DNA of 44,868 nt from Cellulomonas biazotea. GTDB taxonomy: Bacteria > Actinomycetota > Actinomycetes > Actinomycetales > Cellulomonadaceae. Location: NCBI RefSeq assembly GCF_004306155.1, contig NZ_BIMR01000100.1, positions 1 through 44,868 of the forward strand, read 5' to 3'. Under the pieces are notes generated by a model that was given only the letters and a program-made list of their open reading frames with translations, had not been told where the DNA came from and did no database searches. Each line of letters starts with the position of its first letter. Position 1 is the first letter of the stretch. Positions 1 through 9,833 of the stretch are shown here, in pieces. Both the position numbers and the translations under genes were made by a program.

Positions 1-1527
1 GACCGTGGCGGTGCGCGCGACGGCGGTCGCGCCGCCGGTCGTGACGCCCAGGGGCGGCAGCGCGGAGCGGCACGCAGCGAGGGCCGCACGACCCGCTCGG
101 CGGCCGCACCGGGGCAGCGTCGGCGCGGCACGGACCCGGCACGCCGCGTCGCGTTCGACGTCCTGCGCACGGTCGCCGAGGGCGACGCCTACGCCAACCT
201 CGTCCTGCCACCGCTGCTCCGCGAGCGCGGCCTGACGGGCCGGGACGCCGGCTTCGCGACGGAGCTGACCTACGGCACGCTGCGCCTGCGGGGTCGCTAC
301 GACGCGGTCGTCGAGCTCGCGGCGGCACGCCCGGCCGCCCGGATCGACGGTCCTGTGCTCGACGTCCTGCGACTCGGCGTGCACCAGGTCCTCGGCATGC
401 GCGTGCCGGCGCACGCGGCGGTCTCGGAGACCGTCGGCCTCGCCCGCGAGGTGACCGGAGCGGGACCGGCCCAGTTCGTCAACGCGGTGCTGCGCGCCGT
501 CGCACGCGAGCCGTGGGACGTCTGGGAGCAGCGCATCGGCGACGCCGCGGACCCGGACGGCAGCGACCCGGTCGCGCGGCTCGCCACCGTCGGCAGCCAT
601 CCGGTGTGGGTCGTGCGCGCGCTGCGCGAGGCCCTGGTCGGCAACGACCGCGGCGTGGACGAGATCGCCGCGCTGCTCGACGCCGACAACGCCGCGCCGC
701 TGGTCACGCTCGTCGCCCGCCCCGGCCTCGCGACCGTCGAGGAGCTCGGAGCGACCGCCGACGCCGCCGCGGGACCGCTGTCGCCCACCGCGGTCGTGCT
801 GCCGGGCGGCGACCCCGCGTCGCTTCCCGCGGTGCGCGAGGCACGCGCGGGGGTCCAGGACGACGGCAGCCAGCTCGTGGCGCTCGCGCTCGGGGCGGCA
901 CCGCTCGACGGCCCCGACGAGCGGTGGCTCGACCTGTGCGCAGGGCCGGGCGGCAAGGCCGCGCTGCTCGCGGCGCTCGCCTCGTCGCGGGGCGCCCGAC
1001 TCGTCGCGAACGAGGTGCAGCCGCACCGGGCGCGCCTGGTCCGCCAGTCGCTGCACGCCGTCCCGGCGGACGCGGTCGAGGAGGTCCGGACCGGCGACGG
1101 ACGCACCGTCGGCACCGACGAGCCCGCGTCGTACGACCGCGTGATGGTCGACGCGCCCTGCACCGGGCTGGGCGCGCTGCGTCGACGGCCCGAGTCGCGG
1201 TGGCGGCGGACGCCCGCGGACGTCGCGACGCTCGGCACCCTCCAACGCGAGCTGCTCGGCTCGGCGCTGCGCGCCGTGCGCGTCGGTGGCGTCGTCGCGT
1301 ACGTGACGTGCTCGCCGCACCTCGCGGAGACGCGGCTCGTCGTCAAGGACGCGCTGCGGGCGGCCGCGAAGTCGGGCGTGGACGTCGAGACGCTCGACGC
1401 GGCCGCGGTGGTGCGCGACGTCGCGCGGCGAGACGTGGACCTGCCGGACCGGACGGACGTGCAGCTGTGGCCGCACGTGCACGGCACGGACGCGATGCAC
1501 CTGACGCTGCTGCGCCGCACGTCCTGA
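1..1527 (+). CDS. rsmB: 16S rRNA (cytosine-C5) methyltransferase RsmB, 5' end cut by window
   Basis: The frame is open from the first base, so the start lies upstream of the window. The N-terminal part (after a basic, low-complexity stretch of about 45 residues) reads [18 protein letters not shown] and matches the NusB-like RNA-binding domain of the RsmB/Sun family. The Rossmann methyltransferase domain follows, with the SAM loop [16 protein letters not shown] at about residue 310 of the visible part. Both cysteines of RNA m5C methyltransferases are present: PCTG near residue 387 and TCS near residue 437. The family methylates C967 of 16S rRNA with SAM in the cytosol. It is followed by rpe, a common actinobacterial neighbour order. 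Confidence 0.95.
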   Translation, partial: DRGGARDGGRAAGRDAQGRQRGAARSEGRTTRSAAAPGQRRRGTDPARRVAFDVLRTVAEGDAYANLVLPPLLRERGLTGRDAGFATELTYGTLRLRGRYDAVVELAAARPAARIDGPVLDVLRLGVHQVLGMRVPAHAAVSETVGLAREVTGAGPAQFVNAVLRAVAREPWDVWEQRIGDAADPDGSDPVARLATVGSHPVWVVRALREALVGNDRGVDEIAALLDADNAAPLVTLVARPGLATVEELGATADAAAGPLSPTAVVLPGGDPASLPAVREARAGVQDDGSQLVALALGAAPLDGPDERWLDLCAGPGGKAALLAALASSRGARLVANEVQPHRARLVRQSLHAVPADAVEEVRTGDGRTVGTDEPASYDRVMVDAPCTGLGALRRRPESRWRRTPADVATLGTLQRELLGSALRAVRVGGVVAYVTCSPHLAETRLVVKDALRAAAKSGVDVETLDAAAVVRDVARRDVDLPDRTDVQLWPHVHGTDAMHLTLLRRTS

Positions 1528-1603
1528 CGGCACGCCGGGGACCCTCGGCAGCGGGGCTCGGTCGCGGGCGGCACGGCGCTGGTCGCGTGACTACGCTGGC
1601 CGC

Positions 1604-2263
1604 GTGCCCGCCATGATCAACCCGAGCATCCTGTCCGCCGACTTCGCGAACCTCGAGCGCGACCTCGCGAGGATCGCGGACGCCGACTACGCGCACGTGG
1701 ACGTCATGGACAACCACTTCGTGCCGAACCTGACGATCGGGCTGCCGGTCGTGCGCCGCCTCGCGCAGGTCTCGCCCGTCCCGCTGGACGTGCACCTGAT
1801 GATCGCCGACGCGGACCGCTGGGCTCCGGCCTTCGCGGAGGCCGGTGCGGCGTCCGTGACGTTCCACGCCGAGGCGGCGCAGGCGCCGGTGCGGCTCGCG
1901 CGCGAGCTCCGCGCGGGGGGTGCGCGCGTCGGTGTCGCGCTGCGTCCGGCGACGCCGGTGGAGCCGTTCCTCGACCTGCTGGCGGAGATCGACATGGTGC
2001 TCGTGATGACGGTCGAGCCGGGGTTCGGCGGCCAGTCGTTCATCGAAGGGACGCTGCCGAAGGTGCGGCGGACCCGGGCGGCCATCGAGGCGGCCGGGCT
2101 CGACACGTGGGTGCAGGTCGACGGCGGGGTGTCGCGGGACACCGTGGGGCGGATCGCGGCGGCGGGCGCGAACGTCTTCGTCGCGGGCTCCGCGGTGTAC
2201 GGAGCGGAGGACGTCGCGGCGGAGATCGCGGCGCTGCGCGACCTGGCGGACGCCGCGTCCTGA
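1604..2263 (+). CDS. rpe: Ribulose-phosphate 3-epimerase
   Basis: A 219-residue TIM barrel that interconverts ribulose 5-phosphate and xylulose 5-phosphate in the pentose phosphate pathway. Recognisable family motifs are [14 protein letters not shown] at the N-terminus, [16 protein letters not shown] (metal/substrate region), [19 protein letters not shown] and QVDGGV. The GTG at 1604 is preferred over the ATG at 1613 because a TACGCT hexamer (1592-1597) ends six bases upstream, the spacing expected for a leaderless transcript starting on the GTG. The enzyme supplies ribulose 5-phosphate, a precursor of the dihydroxybutanone phosphate made by RibBA in the operon downstream. Confidence 0.97.
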   Translation: MPAMINPSILSADFANLERDLARIADADYAHVDVMDNHFVPNLTIGLPVVRRLAQVSPVPLDVHLMIADADRWAPAFAEAGAASVTFHAEAAQAPVRLARELRAGGARVGVALRPATPVEPFLDLLAEIDMVLVMTVEPGFGGQSFIEGTLPKVRRTRAAIEAAGLDTWVQVDGGVSRDTVGRIAAAGANVFVAGSAVYGAEDVAAEIAALRDLADAAS

Positions 2264-2266
2264 CCT

Positions 2267-2283
2267 GCGGGTCGGCCACCCGC
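2267..2283 (+). terminator. Small hairpin after rpe, possible terminator
   Basis: GCGGGT (2267-2272) pairs with ACCCGC (2278-2283) around a five-base loop, three bases after the rpe stop. There is no U tract, so termination is an inference. Confidence 0.3.
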
Positions 2284-2399
2284 GGGGTGGTCGGGACCAG
2301 CCCCCGGGCGGTGCTGTCCGACGCGTGAGACGCAGGTCGCGCGCCGAGGGCGGGAATGCCCCGTGTGGCATGATCGTTGGCGCAGTGCAGAACACGAAC

Positions 2400-2531
2400 A
2401 CGTGCTCCGGGGTCGGTGTAATTCCGAGCCGGCGGTGACAGTCCGCGACCCGCACGGTCCTTCGGGACCTGGCGGTTGACCTGGTGGAACTCCAGGACCG
2501 ACGGTGAAAGTCCGGATGGGAGGAAGTACGT
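2400..2531 (+). promoter_or_regulatory. FMN riboswitch (RFN element)
   Basis: The stretch carries the conserved RFN blocks in order: GGTCGGTGTAATTCCGAGCC, GGCGGTGACAGTCCGCGACC, GGTTGACCTGGTGGAACTCC and ACCGACGGTGAAAGTCCGGA, then GGGAGGAAGTACG. P1 can close between ACGTGCTCC (2400-2408) and GGAAGTACGT (2522-2531). Such elements bind FMN and lower expression of flavin genes when FMN is plentiful. It lies 103 bases upstream of ribD. A weak CATGAT -10-like hexamer at 2369-2374 may be its promoter. A bulged hairpin follows at 2536-2557 and may belong to the expression platform; whether control acts on transcription or translation cannot be told from the sequence. Confidence 0.96.
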
Positions 2532-2535
2532 GGCG

Positions 2536-2557
2536 GGGCGTCGCCGAGCGACGTCCC
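2536..2557 (+). promoter_or_regulatory. Hairpin downstream of the FMN aptamer, candidate expression platform
   Basis: GGGCGTCGC (2536-2544) can pair with GCGACG plus CCC (2548-2557, one bulged T) around the loop CGA. It lies between the aptamer and ribD and has no U tract. Its role as a switch element is inferred from position only. Confidence 0.3.
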
Positions 2558-2634
2558 GTGGCAGGGCGACGGCCGTCGGACGACGGTGTCCTCTGCGCGA
2601 CCCCGGGGCCTGAGCAGCGCCCGGAGGTGACCCT

Positions 2635-3825
2635 GTGACGAGCACGCCAGCCCTGAGCACGTCGGGCACGAGCACGCCCGCGGCGGGCACGTCGGCGACG
2701 CCCGTCCGCGTGCCGGGGGCGGCCGGGTCCGGTCCGGCGACGCCGTCGGCTGCTGCGGGTGCCGTCCTCCCCGCCGAGCTCGCCGCGCTGCGTCAGGCCC
2801 TGCTGCTCGCTCGCCGCGGACCCCGGCACGGACCGAACCCGCGCGTCGGCTGCGTGCTCCTCGACCCGACCGGCGTCGTCCTCGGCGAGGGCTGGCACGC
2901 CGGAGCGGGCACCGCGCACGCCGAGGTCGCCGCGCTGCGCGACGCCGCCGCGCACGGCGCCTCGACCCAGGGCGCGACCGCGGTCGTCACGCTCGAGCCG
3001 TGCGACCACACCGGGCGCACCGGCCCGTGCACCCAGGCGCTGCTCGACGCCGGCGTGCGGCGCGTCGTCGTGGCCGTCCCGGACCCCAACCCGGTGGCGG
3101 CCGGCGGTGCGGACCGGCTGCGCCGCGAGGGCGTCGACGTCGTGACGGGCGTGCTGGCCGAGGAGGGCCGCACGCTGCTCGGCACGTGGCTCACGGCGGT
3201 CGAGCGCGGCCGCCCGTTCGTCACGCTCAAGCTCGCGTCGACGCTCGACGGCCGCGTCGCCGCGGCCGACGGGACGAGCCGGTGGATCACCTCGGACGTC
3301 GCCCGGCACCACGCCCACGACCTGCGCGCGGAGGTCGACGCCATCGCCGTCGGCACGGGGACGGTCCTCGCGGACGACCCGACGCTCACGGCGCGCAACG
3401 CGGCGGGGGAGCCGCACTCGTCGCAGCCGCTCCGTGTCGTCGTGGGGCACCGCGACGTCCCGGCCGGTGCGCGGCTGCACGGCCCGGGCGGCGAGCTCGT
3501 GCACGTGCGGACCCACGACCCGGCCGAGGTCCTGCGCGTGCTGGGCGAGCGCGAGGTCCGGCACCTGCTCGTCGAGGGCGGGCCGACCCTCGCGGCGGCG
3601 TTCCTGCGTGCGGGGCTCGTCGACGAGGTGCACGCCTACGTCGCACCCGTGCTTCTCGGATCCGGCCCGTCGGCCGTCGGCGACCTCGGCATCGGCACGA
3701 TCGGCGACGCCGTGCGCCTCACGCCGCGCAGCGTCCTGCCGCTCGGCCCCGACGTCCTCGTCGTCGCCACCCCGGAACCGGCCGGCGACGCGTCCCGCAC
3801 CACCCCCACGGACCAGGAGGTCTGA
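2635..3825 (+). CDS. ribD: Bifunctional diaminohydroxyphosphoribosylaminopyrimidine deaminase / 5-amino-6-(5-phosphoribosylamino)uracil reductase RibD
   Basis: Second and third steps of riboflavin synthesis in one 396-residue protein. The deaminase domain carries the zinc site HAEV (H95, E97) with cysteines C123 and C132 in PCDHTGRTGPC. The C-terminal reductase begins near FVTLKLASTLDGRVA, continues with SRWITSDVAR and ends with HLLVEGGPTLAAAFL. GTG 2635 is chosen for the purine-rich GGAGGTGA about seven bases upstream. Residues 1 to about 45 are a Ser/Thr/Ala/Pro/Gly-rich extension not needed by the family, so an internal start is possible. First gene of the operon under the FMN riboswitch; its stop directly abuts ribE. 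Confidence 0.96.
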   Translation: MTSTPALSTSGTSTPAAGTSATPVRVPGAAGSGPATPSAAAGAVLPAELAALRQALLLARRGPRHGPNPRVGCVLLDPTGVVLGEGWHAGAGTAHAEVAALRDAAAHGASTQGATAVVTLEPCDHTGRTGPCTQALLDAGVRRVVVAVPDPNPVAAGGADRLRREGVDVVTGVLAEEGRTLLGTWLTAVERGRPFVTLKLASTLDGRVAAADGTSRWITSDVARHHAHDLRAEVDAIAVGTGTVLADDPTLTARNAAGEPHSSQPLRVVVGHRDVPAGARLHGPGGELVHVRTHDPAEVLRVLGEREVRHLLVEGGPTLAAAFLRAGLVDEVHAYVAPVLLGSGPSAVGDLGIGTIGDAVRLTPRSVLPLGPDVLVVATPEPAGDASRTTPTDQEV

Positions 3826-4449
3826 ATGTTCACCGGCATCGTCGAGGAGATCGGCACGGTCGAGGAGATCGTGCCCGGCACGGACGCGGGCGGGCAGGCT
3901 GCCGACGCGCGCGTGCGCATCCGCGGGCCGCTCGTCACGTCCGACGCGCGGCTCGGCGACTCCATCGCGGTGAGCGGCGTCTGCCTGACGGTCACCGACC
4001 TGCCCGGCGACGGGACCTTCACCGCGGACGTCATGCCCGAGACGCTGCGCCGGTCGGCGCTCGGCGACCTCGTCGCGGGCGGTGAGGTGAACCTGGAGCG
4101 GGCGCTGCCCGTGGGCGGGCGCTACGGCGGGCACGTCGTGCAGGGACACGTCGACGGCGTCGGCACGGTCCTCGGGCGCACGCCCGGACCACGCTGGGAC
4201 GACGTCGAGATCGGCCTGGAGCCGCAGCTCGCGCGGTACGTCGCCGAGAAGGGTTCGATCAGCGTGTCCGGGGTGTCGCTCACCGTGACGCACGTCGGCG
4301 ACGACGCGTTCGGGGTGTCGCTCATCCCGACGACGCTCGCCGCGACGACCCTCGGCACGCTCGCGCCCGGTGCGCGGGTCAACCTGGAGGTCGACGTGCT
4401 CGCGAAGTACACCGAGCGCCTGCTCGCGACGGCGGGGGTCGGCCGATGA
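3826..4449 (+). CDS. ribE: Riboflavin synthase alpha chain
   Basis: Dismutates two 6,7-dimethyl-8-ribityllumazine molecules to riboflavin and a pyrimidinedione. The 207-residue protein starts with the hallmark [13 protein letters not shown] and shows the two tandem lumazine-binding barrels: the first with [10 protein letters not shown] and [15 protein letters not shown], the second with [14 protein letters not shown] and [17 protein letters not shown] 3826 follows the ribD stop with no gap and uses the GGAGG at 3816-3820 inside the ribD end. Its own stop overlaps the ribBA start as ATGA, implying translational coupling. Confidence 0.97.
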   Translation: MFTGIVEEIGTVEEIVPGTDAGGQAADARVRIRGPLVTSDARLGDSIAVSGVCLTVTDLPGDGTFTADVMPETLRRSALGDLVAGGEVNLERALPVGGRYGGHVVQGHVDGVGTVLGRTPGPRWDDVEIGLEPQLARYVAEKGSISVSGVSLTVTHVGDDAFGVSLIPTTLAATTLGTLAPGARVNLEVDVLAKYTERLLATAGVGR

Positions 4450-5804
4450 CCGACGTGCGGCTGGGGACGGTCGAGGACGCGCTCGACGCGCTGCGTGCCG
4501 GTCGGCCGGTGCTGGTCGCGGACTCGCCCGACCGGGAGAACGAGGCCGACGTCATCCTCGCGGCGCAGTCGGCGACGCCCGAGTGGGTCGCGTGGACCAT
4601 CCGGCACTCGTCGGGCTACCTGTGCGCGCCGATGCCGGCCGCGCGGGCCGACGCGCTCGACCTGCCGCTCATGGTCCCGCACAGCCAGGACCCGCGGCGG
4701 ACGGCCTACACCGTGACTGTCGACGCGGCGACGGGCGTGACGACGGGGATCTCGGCGTCCGACCGGGCGCGCACCCTGCGGGTGCTGGCCGACCCGGCGT
4801 CGGGGCGCGAGGACCTGATCCGCCCCGGGCACGTGCTGCCGCTGCGGGCCGTCCCGGGCGGCGTCCTGCACCGGGCGGGCCACACCGAGGCCGCGGTCGA
4901 CCTGTGCCGGCTGGCGGGTCTCGAGCCCGTCGGGGCGATCGCCGAGCTCGTCGACGACGACGGCTCGATGACGCGCCTGCCCGCGGCGTCCGAGCTGGCC
5001 GAGCGGGAAGGGCTCGTCCTGCTGACGATCGACGCGATCGTGGCGTGGCGGACGGCGCACGACGACGTCGAGCCCGTCGACGCCGCGGTCGTGCCCCTGC
5101 TGCGCGACCGTGTGCACGCCACGCACACCGCGTACCTGCCGACGCGGCACGGCGACTTCCGGATCCACGGCTACCGCGACCTGCGTACGGGCGACGAGCA
5201 CGTCGCACTCGTCCCGACGTCCGGGCTCGCCGCCACTCCCGTCGTGCGCGTCCACTCGGAGTGCCTCACGGGGGACGCGTTCGGGTCGGCCCGGTGCGAC
5301 TGCGGGCCGCAGCTCGACGCCGCGCTGCAGCTCGCCGCCGAGCAGGGGGGCGCGGTCGTGTACCTGCGCGGGCACGAGGGCCGGGGGATCGGCCTGCTCG
5401 CGAAGGTCGCGGCGTACGCGCTGCAGGACGAGGGCCGCGACACCGTCGAGGCGAACCTCGACCTCGGCTGGCCCGCGGACCGCCGCGAGTACGGGGCAGC
5501 GGCCGCGATCCTCGCGGACCTCGGCGTCCGGCGCGTCAGCCTGCTGACCAACAACCCCGCGAAGGTCGCGGGCCTGCGGGCGCACGGCATCGACGTCGCG
5601 GAGGTCCGCGGCCTGGAGGTCGGCCGGACACCGCAGAACGAGGCGTACCTGCGCACCAAGGCGACGTCGATGGGGCACCTGCTGCACCTGCCCGCCGACG
5701 GCCGCCGCGACCCGATCCCCGTGCGTCCCGTCCTCGCGGCCCCCGCGACGCCGGGCGCCGACACCACCGACCACGCGTTCGAGAACCTGGAGGACCTGGC
5801 ATGA
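4446..5804 (+). CDS. ribBA: Bifunctional 3,4-dihydroxy-2-butanone-4-phosphate synthase / GTP cyclohydrolase II
   Basis: A 452-residue fusion feeding both branches of riboflavin synthesis. The N-terminal RibB half has the metal-binding DRENEAD (residues 29-35), [10 protein letters not shown] and [20 protein letters not shown] followed by HTEAAVDL. The RibA half, from about residue 225, has [20 protein letters not shown] with the three zinc cysteines C273, C284 and C286, [10 protein letters not shown] and LTNNPAKV. All key residues are intact, so both activities are expected. It overlaps ribE upstream and ribH downstream by ATGA junctions, as in a tightly coupled operon. Confidence 0.97.
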   Translation: MTDVRLGTVEDALDALRAGRPVLVADSPDRENEADVILAAQSATPEWVAWTIRHSSGYLCAPMPAARADALDLPLMVPHSQDPRRTAYTVTVDAATGVTTGISASDRARTLRVLADPASGREDLIRPGHVLPLRAVPGGVLHRAGHTEAAVDLCRLAGLEPVGAIAELVDDDGSMTRLPAASELAEREGLVLLTIDAIVAWRTAHDDVEPVDAAVVPLLRDRVHATHTAYLPTRHGDFRIHGYRDLRTGDEHVALVPTSGLAATPVVRVHSECLTGDAFGSARCDCGPQLDAALQLAAEQGGAVVYLRGHEGRGIGLLAKVAAYALQDEGRDTVEANLDLGWPADRREYGAAAAILADLGVRRVSLLTNNPAKVAGLRAHGIDVAEVRGLEVGRTPQNEAYLRTKATSMGHLLHLPADGRRDPIPVRPVLAAPATPGADTTDHAFENLEDLA

Positions 5805-6268
5805 GCGGTGCGGGAGCACCTTCCCTGAGCGTCGACGGCACCGGACTGCGTGTCACCGTCGTCGCCGCGAGCTGGCACACGACCGTCATGGACGGCCTCC
5901 TCGACGGTGCCCGCCGGGCGCTCGCGCGGGCGAACGTCACCGACGTGCGCGTCGTGCGCGTGCCCGGCACGTTCGAGCTGCCGGTCGCCGCCGCGGCAGC
6001 CGCCCAGCAGGGCGCGGACGCGGTGGTCGCGCTCGGCGTCGTCATCCGCGGCGGCACGCCGCACTTCGAGTACGTGTGCCAGGGCGCGACCCTCGGCCTC
6101 ACCGACGTCGCGATCCGCACGGGTGTGCCCGTCGGCTTCGGCGTGCTGACGTGCGACGACGAGCAGCAGGCGCTCGACCGGGCGGGCCTCGAGGGCTCGC
6201 ACGAGGACAAGGGCGCGGAGGCCGCGGAGGCGGCCGTCGCGACGGTCCTGGCGCTGCGAGCGCTCTGA
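5801..6268 (+). CDS. ribH: 6,7-dimethyl-8-ribityllumazine synthase
   Basis: Condenses the ribitylamino pyrimidinedione with dihydroxybutanone phosphate; the family forms pentameric or icosahedral assemblies. The 155-residue product shows [63 protein letters not shown] and GAEAAEAAV, all typical of RibH, with the catalytic histidine in the GGTPHFEYV segment. ATG 5801 overlaps the ribBA stop (ATGA) and follows a GGAGG at 5789-5793. The frame is open further upstream, but that part is a shadow of ribBA. Confidence 0.97.
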   Translation: MSGAGAPSLSVDGTGLRVTVVAASWHTTVMDGLLDGARRALARANVTDVRVVRVPGTFELPVAAAAAAQQGADAVVALGVVIRGGTPHFEYVCQGATLGLTDVAIRTGVPVGFGVLTCDDEQQALDRAGLEGSHEDKGAEAAEAAVATVLALRAL

Positions 6269-6269
6269 G

Positions 6270-6971
6270 ATGGGTCCGCTCGCCTGGCTGTTCGACGCCA
6301 CGGTGACGATCGCGGGCCACGACATCCTGTGGCGCGAGATCGTCGGCAACCTCTTCGGCCTCGCGTCGGCCGTGGGCGGCCTGCGCCGGCGCGTCTGGGC
6401 GTGGCCCGTCGGGATCGTCGGCAACGTGCTGCTGTTCACCGTGTTCCTCGGCGGGGTCTTCCACACGCCCCAGGCCACGGACCTGTACGGGCAGGCCGGC
6501 CGCCAGGTGTTCTTCGTGATCGTGTCCGTGTACGGGTGGGTGCGCTGGCGGCAGTCGCAGCACGCGGCCCAGGCCGCCGGCGGCGCGCCCGACGCGCCCG
6601 CCGTCGTGCCCCGGTGGGCCGGGCCGCGCGGCTGGGTGCTCATCGGCACGGTCGCGGTCGTCGGCACGGTCGCGTGCGCGCTCGTCTTCCGCGCACTCGG
6701 GTCGTGGGGGCCGTGGGCCGACGCGTGGATCTTCGTCGGCTCGCTGCTCGCGACGTACGGGATGGCGCGCGGCTGGATCGAGTTCTGGCTCATCTGGATC
6801 GCGGTCGACGCCGTCGGGGTGCCGCTGCTGCTGTCCGCCGGGTACTACCCGTCGGCCGTCCTCTACCTCGTCTACGCGGGCGTCGTCGTCTACGGCTTCG
6901 TCGTGTGGCGGCGGGCCCGCCGGGAGGAGGCGGCACCCGCGGTCGACGCCCAGCAGGCAGCGCATGCCTGA
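6270..6971 (+). CDS. ribM: PnuC-family transporter, probable riboflavin transporter RibM
   Basis: A 233-residue membrane protein with about seven hydrophobic segments and PnuC-family signatures, including RRVWAWPVGIVGNVLLF and YGWVRWRQ. PnuC proteins carry nicotinamide riboside or related vitamins by facilitated diffusion. In Corynebacterium and Streptomyces, PnuC-like proteins tied to FMN riboswitches or rib operons (RibM) carry riboflavin and roseoflavin instead. Here the ATG lies one base after the ribH stop, making it the last gene of the riboswitch-controlled operon, which favours a flavin substrate. Sequence alone does not exclude nicotinamide riboside. The C-terminal tail (RRAREEAAPAVDAQQ-like) is charged and cytosolic. 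Confidence 0.85.
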   Translation: MGPLAWLFDATVTIAGHDILWREIVGNLFGLASAVGGLRRRVWAWPVGIVGNVLLFTVFLGGVFHTPQATDLYGQAGRQVFFVIVSVYGWVRWRQSQHAAQAAGGAPDAPAVVPRWAGPRGWVLIGTVAVVGTVACALVFRALGSWGPWADAWIFVGSLLATYGMARGWIEFWLIWIAVDAVGVPLLLSAGYYPSAVLYLVYAGVVVYGFVVWRRARREEAAPAVDAQQAAHA

Positions 6972-7022
6972 TCGGCGGACGGCGGACGACCGTCCCGTGG
7001 GACGCGTCTAGGCTTGGCCGAC

Positions 7023-7286
7023 GTGAAGACCTTCGACGCCCTGTTCGCCGAGCTGTCCGAGAAGGCGGCCACCCGCCCCGCGGGCTCCCGCACCGTGACC
7101 GAGCTCGACGCCGGCGTCCACTCCATCGGCAAGAAGATCGTCGAGGAGGCCGCCGAGGTCTGGATGGCGGCCGAGCATGAGGGCGACGAGCGCACCGCGG
7201 AGGAGATCTCCCAGCTGCTGTACCACCTCCAGGTGCTGATGCTGGCGCGCGGGCTGACGCTCGACGACGTCTACGCCCATCTCTGA
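7023..7286 (+). CDS. hisE: Phosphoribosyl-ATP pyrophosphatase
   Basis: Hydrolyses phosphoribosyl-ATP to phosphoribosyl-AMP, the second step of histidine synthesis. The 87-residue all-alpha MazG-like protein shows [25 protein letters not shown] (metal-binding glutamates) and [18 protein letters not shown]. The start is placed at GTG 7023 because homologues begin with the KTFD segment and because TAGGCT (7009-7014) ends eight bases upstream, as for a leaderless transcript; the TTG at 7014 would overlap that hexamer. Followed 59 bases later by hisG, the preceding pathway step. Confidence 0.95.
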   Translation: MKTFDALFAELSEKAATRPAGSRTVTELDAGVHSIGKKIVEEAAEVWMAAEHEGDERTAEEISQLLYHLQVLMLARGLTLDDVYAHL

Positions 7287-7345
7287 CGCGCCACCGCGCA
7301 CGCCCCGCCCCGCCCCCCGTGCCCTGACCCACCGATAGGACCCCC

Positions 7346-8194
7346 GTGCTGAGGATCGCCGTCCCCAACAAGGGCTCGTTGTCCGAGCCCGCCGCCGAGA
7401 TGCTCCGCGAGGCCGGCTACCGGCAGCGTCGCGACTCGCGCGAGCTCGTGCTGCCCGACCCGGACAACGACGTCGAGTTCTTCTTCCTGCGTCCGCGCGA
7501 CATCGCCGTGTACGTCGGAGCCGGGACCGTCGACGTCGGCATCACCGGCCGCGACCTGCTGCTGGACTCGCAGTCCGCGGCGGTCGAGCACCTGCCGCTC
7601 GGGTTCGGCGGGTCGACGTTCCGGTGGGCCGCGCCCGTCGGGCTCATGAGCGACGTCAGCCACGTCGCGGGCAAGCGGGTCGCGACGTCGTACCCCGGGC
7701 TCGTGTCGACGTACCTCGCGGAGCGGGACGTCGTCCCGGCCGGCATCGTGCGGCTCGACGGCGCGGTGGAGACCGCGACCCGGCTGGGCGTCGCCGACGT
7801 CATCGCGGACGTCGTCGAGACGGGCACGACCCTCAAGGCCGCGGGCCTGGAGATCTTCGGCGAGCCGATCCTGCGCTCGGAGGCCGTCCTCGTGCGCCGC
7901 TCCGGCGAGGAGGAGCCCGTCGGTCTCGACGTGCTCGCGCGCCGCCTGAAGGGCGTCCTGACGGCCCGCGAGTACGTCCTCATGGACTACGACGTCCCGC
8001 TGTCCCTCGTGGAGCAGGCCGTCGCCATCACGCCCGGGCTCGAGTCGCCGACCGTGTCGCCGCTGCACAACCGCGAGTGGGCGGCCGTGCGGGCGATGGT
8101 CCGGCGCTCGGAGACCAACCGCGTCATGGACGCCCTCTACGACATCGGTGCGCGCGCGATCCTCGTGACGACGATCCACGCGTCGCGTCTGTGA
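7346..8194 (+). CDS. hisG: ATP phosphoribosyltransferase, long form
   Basis: Catalyses the first, feedback-regulated step of histidine synthesis from ATP and PRPP. The 282-residue length and C-terminal segment ([11 protein letters not shown]) indicate the long HisG with the regulatory ACT-like domain, similar in size to the mycobacterial enzyme. Motifs include [24 protein letters not shown] and the PRPP loop [17 protein letters not shown] 7346 has AGGA five bases before it. The stop overlaps the next gene as GTGA, so hisE, hisG and the PH-domain gene probably form one transcript. Confidence 0.96.
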   Translation: MLRIAVPNKGSLSEPAAEMLREAGYRQRRDSRELVLPDPDNDVEFFFLRPRDIAVYVGAGTVDVGITGRDLLLDSQSAAVEHLPLGFGGSTFRWAAPVGLMSDVSHVAGKRVATSYPGLVSTYLAERDVVPAGIVRLDGAVETATRLGVADVIADVVETGTTLKAAGLEIFGEPILRSEAVLVRRSGEEEPVGLDVLARRLKGVLTAREYVLMDYDVPLSLVEQAVAITPGLESPTVSPLHNREWAAVRAMVRRSETNRVMDALYDIGARAILVTTIHASRL

Positions 8195-8637
8195 CGCTCG
8201 CCATGAGCGGGACGGTCACGGTGTTCCGGCCCCGGTTCGCGCGCGTCGTCACGCTGGCCCTCGCGGTCGCGGTCGTCGTGCTGACCGGCGTCATCATCGC
8301 CGTCCTGCCCGGTGCCGGACCGCTCGACCAGGCGGGCTTCGCGCTCGTCGGTCTGCTCATCGCCTGGTTCTGCTGGCGGCAGGCGTCCGTCAGCGCCCGG
8401 GCGGACGACGCGGGGCTCGTCGTGCGCAACCTCATGCTGACGCGTCGCCTGGAGTGGGCCGAGGTCGTCGCCGTGCGGTTCGGGCACGGGCGACCGTGGG
8501 TGCAGCTCGACCTCGCCGACGGGGACACGCTCGCCGTCATGGGGATCCAGCGCGCCGACGGCGAGCGGGCCGAGGAGGACGCACGCCGGCTCGCGACGCT
8601 CGTCGCCGAGCACACCCGGACGCAGCGGGACGACTGA
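8191..8637 (+). CDS. PH-domain-containing membrane protein
   Basis: A 148-residue protein with two adjacent hydrophobic segments (about residues 15-35 and 43-60) followed by a soluble bacterial PH-like domain: [19 protein letters not shown] and [18 protein letters not shown] resemble the bPH6-type domain of small actinobacterial membrane proteins. GTG 8191 overlaps the hisG stop; an ATG at 8203 is an alternative. The function is unknown. The gene commonly follows hisG in related actinobacteria, which suggests co-transcription rather than a histidine role. Confidence 0.8.
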   Translation: MTLAMSGTVTVFRPRFARVVTLALAVAVVVLTGVIIAVLPGAGPLDQAGFALVGLLIAWFCWRQASVSARADDAGLVVRNLMLTRRLEWAEVVAVRFGHGRPWVQLDLADGDTLAVMGIQRADGERAEEDARRLATLVAEHTRTQRDD

Positions 8638-8684
8638 CCGCCGGTCCGCCCTCCCCGGGTCGCGGCACGCCGCGCCCGTCCGCG

Positions 8685-9827
8685 TCAGGCGGTGAGCAGG
8701 TCCACCGCGTGGACGCCCGCGACCGCCGCCGCGAGGAACGCCGCGGGGTCGTCGTCCAGCCCGCGTCCCATCGTCGAGAGCCGCACCGGGCTGCCCGCGA
8801 GCGCGCTCAGCAGGTCCGCGCCGGCGTTCACGTCGACGAGCCGGTGCAGCCCGTGCGGGGCGCCGAGCGCGGCGACCTGGTGCTGCACGCGGCGGCCGAG
8901 GGCGTCGAGGCCGCCGTCGGGATCGGGCTCGAAGACGGGCACGGGGACGTCGGCGGGACGCAGCGCGACGCGCCCGTAGGCGGTGAGGGAGTGGTGCGAG
9001 ACGCCGAGGTGCCGTTCGCGGGGGTCGGCGCCGCTGACCCGCAGGGAGGCGACGGGACGTCCGCCGAGCACGGCGGCGGCGTTGACGGCCTCGCCCGCGG
9101 CGACGCCGGAGAACCCCCAGCGGGTGCCGGTGCCGAGGTTCCCGGGGCCCTGCGCGACGACGACGACGTCGGCGCCGACGACGTGCCGGGCGGCGAGCAG
9201 GCCGGTGTGCACGGTGACGGCCTCGTGGTCGCCGCCGAACGCCTGCCCGGTGGTGACGCAGGCGTCGATCCAGCCGGCGTCGCGCAGGCCGGCGACGGCG
9301 CGGGAGAACCAGGCGGGCAGGGCGCCGCCGTCGGTCATGACGTAGGCGACGGTCGGTGCGGGGCGTCCGGCGCGGGCCGCGGCGTACCGGAGGCCGGCGA
9401 CGACCGCGGGCAGCGCCGAGTGCAGGTCGGCGACGACGACGGGCAGGCCGGCGAGGTCGTCGGCGTCGCGCAGGGTCTCGTGGTGGGGCGACTCCTGGTC
9501 GTCGACGCCGAGGACCATCGCCTGCAGGGGCGTGTAGCGGGCCTTCACGAGGTGGCCGGGTCCGGGCGGCGGGTCCGCGGGAAGGTCTCCGCCGGGTGCC
9601 GCGACGAGGGCGTAGCCGCCCGTGCCGAGGCCGCGGGCGAGCGCCGAGACGTTGAGCAGGACCCGGTCGCCGACGTCGGGCCGGCCGACGAGCGCGGGGT
9701 ACGCGAGCGCGCGGACGCGATGGGGGAGGACGCCCTCACCGGGGTCGTCGAGGTCGACGGTGAGCTCCTGGGCGCCCGACCAGCTCGTCCCGGTCCCGAC
9801 GACGACACCCGAACGCCACGTGATCAC
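8685..9827 (-). CDS. DUF3866 family protein
   Basis: A 380-residue protein matching the actinobacterial DUF3866 family, which typically begins with a WRSGVVVGxG segment and includes ALAYPALVGRPDVGDRVLLN and LGTGGYALV. Later segments include YVMTDGGALPAWFSRAV, VVAQGPGNLGTGTRWGFSG and HHSLTAYGRVALRPADVPVP. No function is known. There is no signal peptide or membrane segment. GTG 9827 lies six bases after a minus-strand TACCGT (9839-9834), matching a leaderless promoter. It is transcribed away from pafB, with which it shares a very short divergent promoter region. Confidence 0.85.
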   Translation of the reverse strand: MITWRSGVVVGTGTSWSGAQELTVDLDDPGEGVLPHRVRALAYPALVGRPDVGDRVLLNVSALARGLGTGGYALVAAPGGDLPADPPPGPGHLVKARYTPLQAMVLGVDDQESPHHETLRDADDLAGLPVVVADLHSALPAVVAGLRYAAARAGRPAPTVAYVMTDGGALPAWFSRAVAGLRDAGWIDACVTTGQAFGGDHEAVTVHTGLLAARHVVGADVVVVAQGPGNLGTGTRWGFSGVAAGEAVNAAAVLGGRPVASLRVSGADPRERHLGVSHHSLTAYGRVALRPADVPVPVFEPDPDGGLDALGRRVQHQVAALGAPHGLHRLVDVNAGADLLSALAGSPVRLSTMGRGLDDDPAAFLAAAVAGVHAVDLLTA

Positions 9828-9833
9828 GGCCCC

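Noticed and set aside
5171-6793. Open frame of 540 codons opposite ribBA, ribH and ribM
   Set aside because: Covers three certain genes on the other strand and has no recognisable domain or start signal.
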